From: Embiotoca jacksoni | Taxonomy: Eukaryota > Chordata > Actinopteri > Embiotocidae | Assembly: GCA_022577435.1 (NCBI GenBank) | Contig: JAKOON010000004.1 | Coordinates: forward strand, 2,496,001 to 2,560,000 | Length of the DNA stretch: 64,000 nucleotides | Reading direction: 5' to 3' | Shown here: positions 25,601 to 37,600 of the stretch, piece by piece | Position numbering within the stretch: the stretch's first letter is position 1 | Layout of the letters: every line of letters begins with the position of its first letter | Notes under the pieces: model-generated | What the model saw: only the letters and a program-made list of their open reading frames with translations | Told to the model about the DNA's origin: nothing | The model's database searches: none | Program-made: the position numbers and the translations under genes

Positions 25601-28600
25601 CCGATAGCTGTAACCTGACTGCATCAATGGCCTGTCAATCAAACAGACCCCCCTAATAAAATAAGACTTTATTAATCCCACACTGGGGAAATTTAGCATG
25701 GACGGCCAGAACACTAATCTGGAAGAGTGAATTTTTACTGACTGAGCATTTTATGAGAGAAGTTGAATGGGAGTCTATGGAGCCGGAGGCTTTTTGAAGC
25801 CGACCTCTAGCGGCACCTGGTGGTATTACAGGTTAAGGTACTTCCACATTGGCCTCATTTTTCAGAGCCGGAAGCTACAAACACTTTTATATACAGTCTG
25901 AGGCCCGACACTAAGTTTGATGTGCACTTTCAGCACAAGTTTCAGGTTCAGAAAAGTGTGTGTTTAACAGGTGCAAATGTTGATCAAGCAATGTGAGTTG
26001 GAATATTTACAAAAGCTATAGCTTCCCCTGCTTAATGTCCATCACTGTACCCTCTGTTTGTGCACAACGGTATCAGTCTCTGAACACTTTGATCACACCT
26101 CGTAGTATAAAGTAAGGAATTCATTTTTGAAAATCTTAAACCAAGTGTTGGTTTTACAAATGTTTGTTTGTCCACTTGCTAACAACGGCTTGTTTCTATT
26201 TGTTGTAGCTCGGAGTCCGGTCTTCTCCCATCTTTCTTCCTCTCTCCAAGGCCTCAGCACCATCCGTGCCTTCAAGGTTCAGCAGAGGTTTCAGCAAATG
26301 TTTGATGAGTATCAAGATCTTCACTCTGGTGAGAATGAAAATTTGTATTCGAGTTAAAAGGTCCAAAAGGCAAAACATTAATTTCTGTTAAGTACATTGT
26401 ACTGATATCACACCCATGCAAAGCTAGTCTGATGATATCAGACCCATATTTACTGTGTCAATATATGGGTCTGCGTACGTTCCATCGGGGATGGTTTTGC
26501 AGTTGTTGCATCTTACTAGGCGTGGGCCTCGGGTTCATTTTAAGATGATTGGAACAGTTTTAACCGATTAGTATGTGCCAAAACCGACAGAAACTCCACC
26601 ACCGCTGAACCCACATTGAGAAAAATAGGCTACTCTTCAATGTCATCGCACCGGTCGCTGATTGTCCCCTTTCAGAGTGGCTGAGCGAATGTTATTGCGA
26701 ATAGGGTTTCCAGACTATAATCACAGTGAAAACTGAAGCTGAAACTAAAGCCACTCGTGCTATAAAAACTATATTTATATCCAAAATTTAGACTGTAAAG
26801 ATCACTTGTGCTGCCTAATCAGTGTGGTTGTGTTTTTTAACAGAGGCCTGGTTCTTATTCCTGACCACCTCTCGCTGGTTTGCAGTGCGTCTGGATGGAA
26901 TTTGCTCAGTTTTTGTCACCATTACTGCATTTGGCTGCCTTTATCTCCGAGATGGTAATGTATGAGCTTTTGAATACAAGAAGAAGCACATTATTGACCT
27001 CTGACACATTTAAATTATGATGATAAACCCATGAATGTGTGACTGCACACTGACTTTTTGTCTGATATCATAGGACTAGAACCGGGTGCAGTGGGTCTGG
27101 CTCTGTCCTATGCTGTTACACTCACAGGCATGTTCCAGTGGGGCGTCAGGCAGAGCGCTGAGGTTGAGAACATGGTGAGCACATTTACATTTGCTCACTT
27201 AGCATCCAGTTTTGTTTGGACATTACAAAACATATTTCTGGCTTTCTTTTCAATTTTTAATCGGTGTCAAACTGTGTTGTGGGATTCTGAGGCGTCCAGG
27301 TCACGGTCTATCTAAGAGTTATCCAAAGGCAGCTGGACTGTCTTGACATTCTTGAAGACGTTTCACCTCTCATCTTTTCAGCTCTGACTTGGAATTCACT
27401 TGTCTGTCGTTTCTTGTCCTTGGTGTCTTTTCAACAACCTTGAGGACTTCACTGGGTAGATGTGATGTCAGCTCCTAGAGCATCTGGCCAGTCTTTATTT
27501 TAAGTGCGTCGATGGTGAAATGAACCTGTCTCACTCTCGTTGAGCAGCTGTTTCGAAATCAACCGACGGATTTTTTTTGGGCTCCGTGTTGCCTTTCACA
27601 GTGGAACTCAGGTGTAACCTGCTGGGAAGGATCCTGAGTTGCCTGCATCTCTATGAAACCCAGATGGTTTCCAACTGAAGGAACCTTTTTGGATGAGCTG
27701 TGAAACATGTTCAAAAATCTCTGCCAATCTTACTGGAATTGTGGATTTTATAGTTAAATTTACCGTAACAAGGAGTACTACTCAACCTGCGAAAACTGGT
27801 TTGATGTCTCTTGTGTTTTTAAAGAGAGGGCTATTACATATTCAAGATTTTAACAAAAGCCCCACAATACAAACGGAGTGTGTGAGGTTTCAGGTGCCAA
27901 TTTGGGAGCCAGGGTTTAATTAAAGACTCTATTACATTGTATTATGGAAATTGTAGGATTCAGTATTATTGGAGCTTGACTCATACTCAAGAATAAAAGT
28001 CAGGATGTTTCTGCTTCTGTTACTTTGAGTTATATCCTTCTGTTCAAATTTGCCTCTGCTTCTGACAGTTAGGTATTAAATTCTTCAATTACCATTGAAA
28101 AGTCTCTCTCCTTGTACCACCCACAAAATGATAAGCAGCCAGAAAATGTTGTTGGAAGAGAGAAAAAGACAAGAAAGCTCAATCAGCCTTTTCTTTCAAC
28201 CACCAACTACGTCACTGTACACAACAAATGACGGCGCTGGTGCTGGAAGAACAGTTTTTTTGCAGCTGCTTTCCAGAGACGCAGATAATTTATTGAGGAA
28301 TTTCAGCACCGATTGGACATCCACATCAAGAGTGGCAAATTTTATTTTTAAAGTATATTTTTAAAGTGTTCAAAATTCATTGTAAAAAATTGCCTAACAC
28401 GCACATTATGTTTGTAGATGACATCAGTGGAGAGGGTGGTTGAGTACGCAGAGCTGGAGAGTGAGGCACCGTGGGAGACGGACAAACAACCTCCAAGTGA
28501 TTGGCCCAAGACAGGCTCCATCACCTTTGACAGAGTCAACTTCTCTTACAGTGCCAGTCAGCCTTTGGTCCTAAAGAACCTGACTGTCGTCTTCACAGCC

Positions 28601-31600
28601 AGAGAAAAGGTTCTTTTCTTCATTCCCACCACTGCATGCTTACTGGTGTGCACAGCCCATGACTGAGGTTGATATCCAGTTAGTGTAGCGGGTGCGCGGT
28701 GGTTCTTTTTTTATGTGGCATTATTTTCAAATCAATTATTAAAGGGACACCGTATTGTGCTGCTGAATCTTCAGGACTATACCATTTGTGATTCATGGAA
28801 TACATATCATGTAATTAAGACTGTTCAAGTGGATCCATTTGTTTCCAATTTGCATTTTGAGCTACCTGACGGTGACAACTGTTTATTCACTATAAGAGAG
28901 AGGAGAGGCCGAGGGAGAGGGGCGACGGAGGAGAGAGAGAGAGGAGGGCAGAGGGAGATGGTTGAGGATGATTGAAATTGTGTTTAATGCAGGGGGTGTA
29001 TTTTGCATGGCTATGGTTGGCCAGGGCGGCTGATTTCACAATGGATGGGTTGATAAGTGTAGAGGCCCTGGCTCTGACAGCCCATGGGAGGGATCTCTGC
29101 CGCATGCTATGGGGGTAAAAGGCTTTGTGCATCCTGACAGTTCCCCTGACAGCCTTTAACCTGCACCTACCACCTACAGCTCAACATCCCTTCACTCTGT
29201 CCTGCACAACAGTCAGATACTGTTTACAGTCATACAGAAAAACACAACTCTTCACAACACTACAAACAAGAAATGTGCACAGTCGTCACTCGTGTCTCAA
29301 CTGTAGTTTCACGTCATGCTTTCTTATTGGGTTTTGATGTATCCTCTTGAAAAAAAAAACATTATTGGTTGATAGCTTAAAATGCTTTATGATTGTTTAC
29401 ATTCAGGACCAATAAGGAAGCAGGATGGTATTATTTTAGTGCAAGGTGGATCGAGAGGTTAACAAAACCTTTGACTTTCATGTAGAGATAAGAGTTTAGA
29501 TTTAATCTCAAAGAAGCAGTCAGTTTGCTTTTAACTAAATTGAAAAAAAGTCAAAGCTTTTCCTAACCTTAACCAAATTCTTGGTCAGATTTAACCATAA
29601 CTCAACTAAAGCAGGAGCTCAACAGACACAATTATTAAAGTAATGTTTTTAATTTCCCACATAGGCTCCTACCAATAACCAATGTTGTTGTTTAGGTAAG
29701 CGAGCAATGCTGAACACCTTATTTAGACCTGTGCTCTTGAAAAACGGTATTGTGGGTTCCCCCAATAGCTCATTAGAGAATGTGGTTGGAAAAAAAACAG
29801 GCTTCAGCAAATAGTTAATTTCTGCCGGTCTAACCATTTATCTTTCTGTATCCGCGTGCTAAAAATATCAAAGTGAGCCAGCTAGAAAAAGAGAAGAAAG
29901 ACCACTGCTCTGTGTCTGCTGTGTCTTTGGTGGACCCCTGTTTAAAATAAGAAGCCTACTGTAAGTGCTGCCAGGCAGCTGTGTGTGGCATCATCAGCTG
30001 AGTTTAGTGTAACAAGTGATGATTTGCGCAGTTGTTCCCCCCGTTGACACCATTTCTATTCACTGGATTAAACCTACTGTCTGAATCTTACGGTGGCAGC
30101 TTTCAGGCAAAAGTTGTCTGAGTAAAATCCTCTGAACAGTTTGTTCTTCACTACTTACGTTAGTCTTCTTCGGGTCTACTTATAACATTAGCAGAAACCT
30201 GTGAATGGCATAATTTGGGTTTGCAGAAGTCTTGAAGGGACAGCCAATGGCAAGACCTACAGGTATTTCCACCACAGCAATGGCAGGACGACTTTGATAT
30301 TCCACCACACACATAATAAGAAGTGAGTGAAGACCTCCTCAGTTACATTTCATGGATTTAATGGGTTCATTCTGACTGTGAATTATAGAACATGCAAATT
30401 TTATACCCACAAATATACAGAGATGGGTGGTTAAACCTACAGAGATTATAGAGCTTTGCTTTACGGTTTCACCTCTTATATGAGTTATAATGAGCAACTA
30501 CACGTTCTAACCAACAGAATATTATCATTTGTTAGTTATTTGACACAGCATCAAGACACACCGTGTAAAAAGCTTAATAATGAAAAGAATCACGATACAA
30601 AAACATTTTTGTTTTGAAACTAAATAATACATGTGAATCAAAGGCTTATGAAGGATTTTCTCAACTATCTGACAAAGTAACGTGAATGTGCTTTACATCA
30701 GTCCCTATTAATTTCAGTGCCATACGAGGGTTTGTATTGTTGTTTGCCGTATGAAATGCTCCCTCAGTGACAGCTCCCTTCAATAATAAGCATCAGCGTG
30801 ATTCGTAGTGTAAAGGAGAAGAACAATGTTGAAATTCCAGAGATCTAACAATAATTCTCTCCACTGTAGGTTGGCATCGTCGGACGCACCGGTGCTGGTA
30901 AAAGCTCCCTGATCTCTGCCTTGTTCCGCCTGGCAGAACCTGAGGGAAGAATAATGATTGACGGATTTCTGACTTCTGAGATCGGTCTGCACACGCTTCG
31001 CCAGAAAATGTCGATCATCCCGCAGGTGCTCTTTTTTAAATTGCCACATTTTCAGCTCTTGTGTCTTGGTAATTGAAACTCCGTGCTGTAACCACTGGGT
31101 ACATTTAAGTGGAATTTGTTTAAAATAGGAAGATATTAGATGTCATCATTTATTAAAAATCTACTACAGCCACTGCTGTAAAACTGCTTAACTTTTGCTT
31201 TGACAGCCTCAGCAAGGTGATTCTTCATGATTGAGAAATGGCAGAAATGTCAGGTGAACGATGGCAACGGAAACCTTCACGCTTCGGCTCTTTTTTTTTT
31301 TTTTTTTTTTATACGCCTGGCTTTTAAAAAGCTAAAACAAGTGAGGAGAATTACAGTCATCACTCAGGGGATTTCTGAAAGTGAGACAAACGGATGCCTT
31401 GAGACAGTTTAACTTTATTTCCGCTTGTTGAAACTGATACGGCATTAAGAAAATGCCAGCCTGCGGGTGAGTGTCAGCAGAGTGGAGGGAGGGGAGAAGA
31501 CTCCCACGGCCTGTACTGTGAAGAGAGCAGTTCCCCATCCCTGACAGAGGATTAGCCCTCTACCCCCCAAACATGGGAAAGCTGCTTAGAAGAAGTCTCC

Positions 31601-34600
31601 CCCATCCTCACAGTCAGAGTCCCCTTGTACACCGTCACTTAGCCCAAGTCTCTAACATTTCTAGGGTGCAGCCAAGATGCCCAAAAACAGTTTCATTAAT
31701 GCTTTTCTGTGGATTTGATAGGTTTCTGGCATTGCTACTACTTCAGATAAAGTTTTACTTCCTAGTCCAAACTAGTTTTGAGATGGATGTGATGTATGTT
31801 TGATGTGATTTTGTTTACTCTTTCTGTCTCTCCTAGAGGGAGAGATTGTACAAAGTGGCAGGTTTACGACTCACAACTTCCACTGCACACCCATCTGTAT
31901 CACGTACTGGATGGCATTTTTTATTATGTAGGCAGCAGTCAGAAGAGTTTCTCTGCACTGTGCTCTTAGTTCTACAAACTTATGTATGGAGAGAATTCTC
32001 TTGGATTTACACAAATTCATCTGAAAGCCTTTTTTTATTCTCCTGCCAGACGTCAGAGATGAAGTGATATTCAGTCATCCCTTCATGTGGAAAATATCTT
32101 GATATAAATTGCTAGTTGCTGTACTTTTCATGTGGAATTTAGATTGTGATATGTATACTATACATTGCCAGTGAGGAGTTTCATTATTTGCCACCTACAG
32201 ATTTGATTATGATAAGCTTGTATTAGCATATGGCATTAAAAAAGATCCATTTCAGTTTCTATTGAATTCTCAGGAATGACTTAGTAAAAAATGATTTCTG
32301 TGGCAAACAGAGGGCTTAGAATTGGTGGAGCTCATAATCGGTCTGTGGAAAGCTGTGCTTGAAAGCAGTTTTTCCGACCTAACATTGAATCCTCAATTAA
32401 AGTGTGTCACAAAACTAGTTTGAATTGGGACTTCAGCTGGCTTAATGACAAGGTGGTATTTTGGTGACAGAGGGAAAAGCTCATTGGAAGTAAAGAGGTG
32501 GAAAAAAATTTTTAGGCACAGGTATGAACAGGGATGAAGTCCTGAAAGCGTTATTTTTTTTTTTCTGGATGGAAATTGAGCAGTTAGTCCTGAGTTTTCT
32601 GACTAACATGACAGTTTGTTGAGATGGGATTTTTATATTTGAGGTGTGTTCACACTGTAAATCTGTGTGCCTCCACACATGAGCGCAGGCTTTCTTTTCT
32701 TTTCTGTTTTGCTGTCACAGCGCCGGCTCTGAAACTGGCTTGTTAAGAGCAGAGATGAAGGTGTGGACAGTGAGTCACATGTGGACTTCTCTAACCTTAA
32801 TGCAGGACACTAAGCCTTTTAGACCCACTGTGTACACTACTTTTGCTCCGGGTCTCATCTCCCAGTTGCTAGGTGAACATTTTGTGTCTTGATTTGAGGT
32901 CAGATTCATATCTTGAGTAAACTGATTCAAATCTTGAGTAAACTGATTCATATCTTGAGTAAACTGGAGTTATTGGATTGCCGTGACCCTGATGAGGATA
33001 CAATGGAAGCATCAGTTTTGCTTTTGGATAGTTGCCGCGCCGCGTCACCTCTATTTTACTGTGACGGACGCAGTCACATGTCATTAAAGCCTCTTTTCAA
33101 ATGGTCATTGTAACCATTTAAGTGTCATAAATTCAGTGCAATGATTCATAGGAAATCCGAGGACGTGTTTGTTCACTGATAAAACAATGCCGAAATGATG
33201 CCATATGAAAACCTTATCTACAGCAGATGTTTACCATGAGAGGTAAGAGGGTCTCTTTATGCCGACTAGGAAGAGTCCTCCGGCAAGTGTTCAGTAAATC
33301 ACTCCCAACATTGGAGCAGGATTTATGAATTATCTGACGTGACACGAGGAGAAGCCGCACCGCTCCTGTTTATCGGGTTTACCACTAACAGAGTAGTATG
33401 TGGGAACAGGGTTTGTGGAATCGCTGGCTCTTTCCTTCACACTGTAATAAAGAGCTTTATTTGCTCTCTTAAAAGGTGGCTGTGCGGCTGAACCTTGATA
33501 CAGGTGTGTGGCTAACCATAAATACATATCATGGATATCATAGCTGTCTGAGATCTGCGGCTGGCCTTTCATGAGGGTAGCCCCCCGCCCCCCCTATTGA
33601 CAGATGCTTGTACATTTTGGCTGACATTTTTATATAATTATTTCTAGTGCAGCTTCTGTATGCATTTTTTGGGGTATTTTAATGTTGACCTGGTGGCACT
33701 TTTGAGTTGTATTATATATTAAGACAAGATTGCAGAGCTCCTCTCCACCAGCACCAGTGCACAAGCTCTGGTTTTCCAAGTAAAAAGATCAACTTATTGA
33801 AGCATAGTTGGCGAGAGCATTGAATGGAGCTCCTGAGTGGAGCAAGCCCTTTGTGAACATCTTCCCCTCACACATTGCCTAGCGGTCCTCTATAAAGCCT
33901 GTCTTAACCCTTTCATACATCTTCCCCCTTGTCATTATCTTAACTGGCCACGGCCTTCTCTTTCTATATTCATCTATCCACAGGACCCAGTTCTCTTCAC
34001 GGGCACCATGAGGAAGAATCTGGACCCTTTCAGGCAGCACACAGATGAGGACCTGTGGAATGCACTCCAAGAGGTACTCCAGCGTGGCTCTGAATGATTC
34101 CCCCTCGCCGGCCCAGGGGGGGATCCCTCTGTCCCCCTGTACAATGCTGCCATTCAGCCTCCCTGCTCGCCACAAGTCATGGGGGGAAATCCCATTAGGG
34201 CCATGGGGCCCAGCTCAATGTGCGGCTTGTAACTGGGAACCATTGAAAGTGCTGGGGGAGATGTGTTTGGGCAGTCAGGCCAACCGGGATGAAGGCTCCC
34301 CCCACAGTGAAGGGCTTCAGCTCCTGGTCCTGATTCTGAATGGGTTTGGTGGCCTGGATTAAAGCTAGAGGCTAGCCACAAGAGAGCACTGGCCAAGGTC
34401 ATCAGTGGACCTGGCCCTGCATTGTGCCAGGCAGTTAATGGGTGTGTTTGGATGGCTCTTTAAAGACATCCCCACAGGACGCCTTTATGCAGGAGTAATG
34501 AAGGGTTGGGGCTGTGCTCTCCTCACTGCAGGTGCAGATGAAGGCCGTGGTGGAGGAGCTGCCCAATAAGCTGGAGACAGTGCTCACTGAGTCGGGCTCG

Positions 34601-37600
34601 AACTTCAGCGTGGGCCAGAGGCAGCTGGTGTGTATGGCCAGGGCCATCCTCCGGAAGAACCGCATTCTCATTATTGATGAGGCCACAGCCAACGTGGACC
34701 CAAGGTCAGGGGACACTTCAAAAGCGCATTATTTCACACCAATGTGCGGAACGGTCTATTCCACGTGTAGCTTTGTTTATTGTAAACATGGGTAGTTTTA
34801 GCTTAATTTAATAAAGCTGTAGTAGCACCAAATAGTTTATTTATAGAGCAATTTTAGGTAGGTAGGTATTTACTTTATTAATCCCCGAGGGGAATTTTTT
34901 TTTTTAAGGTATTCTTTAAACAACAGTTATGCTTAAGCATCCATACAAATATGTCAGAGGCACATACAGTAAGTATTAAACCCCTTGAAAACCCTCTTGA
35001 AAAAAAACACCAAGTGTATCAGCTGTAGCACATATTGCTCAGTGGTAAACAGAGTACATAAAAGAATCATTTCAGGAATAAAAGAGTCATATATTTGGCT
35101 TATTAGAGCTGGAGTCTAATCTCAGTGGGCGTAGTATCAAACTCCTTGTCAGATTAATTATTTTACTGGTGCCTTTCAGGGACAGATTGATCAGAATATC
35201 CATGCAGTAAGTAGCTATAAAACCTACATTATACTCTACTAGTGTGAAAGGAAAACATGTTTTTGTGTGAAAATATTATAGGTCGAGATAATCCAAAAAT
35301 ATAATGTCGTAAAATGTACCAAACATATCTTTGTAAAGCGAAGGACCTCTGCCAGGCTTTAGTTTGTGAGTCTTCTACGGCACATATTTTGCTGCTGATG
35401 AGCCATTGTTGTGTGTTGCGTAAAATCCCTGCCCAAGGGTCTTCAGGAAGAGAGCTTTTTCTTGTTCTCAGGTGTTGTGTTCCTTCTTCCTTTAGAACGG
35501 ACAGCCTCATCCAGCAGACTATCCGGGACAAGTTTCAAGAGTGTACCGTCCTCACCATCGCTCACAGGCTCAACACTATCATTGACTGTGACAGAATACT
35601 GGTAAGTGGAGGATGCGGTAAATTTCCATTGTGCTGCACTTCAGTCAGTGTTTTAAAAATGAGACTGGGCTCCTCGGAAACGTTGATTACACTGATAGAC
35701 AGAAAGCACTAGTTGAAAGAAGATAACTACTTAACACCAACTGAGCACCCCTGAAGTGCTTTTAGCCCTCACAAACAAACATGGTAAGAGAAGATATTTT
35801 TTCATGATATTCCTTCATAAACTGAAGGTCTCATCAAATACAATAAACTGAGCTCTTATTGTGTTCAGAATCTGTGGTTTAATGTAAAGTTGCCTGCAAA
35901 AACATGCGCCTCGCATTCACTCCCATTGTTGTGTGTCAGACACACCTCGATACAGCATTTCCCAATCTGCAGATTTAATTCACTCGCCTTATTTCGCAAC
36001 AGCTGGGCTGATTTCTCCCTCACAGCATTCCCTTTCACTGAAGCCACGCTCGTGCCACTTGATCTTTGGCCCTTTCCTGCTGCTGCCTGCAGAGGTGCCA
36101 ATTAGTGCCATTTGTGGCAGCATTTGTTAAGTGTCTACGGAGGACAGGGCGCGACCTGGTGGCTGCTTGGTCACCAAGAGGGGTTGCTGAGAAAAGCCAA
36201 ATATCACACAGTGGGGACTGTTTCACGCCTACACTTGTGTTAAATGCCCCCAGATTGTCGCACACTCCGGGAGAACTGGACTGGGACCTGTGTGAATTGC
36301 CTGGTCCAAATCTTCAGCTGTGCCATCTTTCGACGCAGAATGTTGTCCAACATACAAACTGCATCTCTGGGTAGCCTGCTCCTAAACTTTTGATCATGAC
36401 AACAGCTGCAGGAGTCTCCCTTTCACACTAAACACCCCCTGAAAGTGAGCTTTACCGATAACAAACTGCTCATTACCGCAGTAAGGGGATTGGGCTTGTT
36501 AAAATTTGTCTACGATATAATTGTAGTGTTTTCCAAACTGCTTGAATTGACACTATTCTTTGTGTGGTTTACATGGCATGTGATGACACTGGAATGATGG
36601 TAATTTTCTGGAGTGTCTTAAAGGTGTGTTTGTAGGATTTGACTGAGGACCACCCATAGGCCACTGAAATGCCAGGATAAATACATGGATAAATCACTGA
36701 TCTCCTGTCTGTCAGAGTCAGCGCGCTCGACTTTCACGCTGCTAACAGGTTACTCTCGTTGTCCTCGGTTCTGTCGAGCAGAAGCAGGCACTGGTGTTTG
36801 CTGTGGCATGACTCACGTAAAATGGATGGTTCCTGTGTGCACAGAACTACCGTTTCCCCATTCAACTTGCACTGTCTGCATGCATCACTCAGCAGTGAAA
36901 GAGCTGAAATGTCAGTTTTCCCCAAAGTAAAGTATACAGGCAGTGGCACACACACCCACTATTGTATGTGTGATTGCAGGTTCTGGATGCAGGCCGGATC
37001 CGGGAGTATGACAAGCCATATGTGCTGCTCCAGAACCAGGATGGGCTCTTCTACCAGATGGTCCACCAGACAGGCCGAGCCGAGGCTACCTCCCTGCTAC
37101 ATGCAGCCAAACAGGTAACCGCATCCACCTTTGTCCCAGGACGGGGCTGTCGCTAAATAAGAGTCCAGCCGTGGACACACTAATCCCAGATTCTACCTTT
37201 AACTCCAGACTTCATTGCTCACCTCCAAAATAATACAGCGAAGCAACAGAAGATGTGCGTAACCCTGACAATGCAAAGACACTTGATTACCATTTTAATT
37301 TAAAGTGTCTACGCGCAGCATTGCGACACCATAACATTAATTTCAAGAGAGAAATTGTCCCTTTGTAGATTTACATCCTCTGATACTATCAAAGAAACTT
37401 TCCGTATAATCTTTTTTCTCATAATGTAATTTTGAGATCATTTTCGCGATGATTCTAGAAAAGCAGCTTTCTTTGCACTATATCTATTTTGAAATATTGG
37501 CTTTAACTTCATCGTGATTTGGGATAAACTTTCTATGGGGATTACTGTAATAGAGAATGTCCATATTTTTTTTTTTTCCCCTGTGAAATTCATTTGTGAT

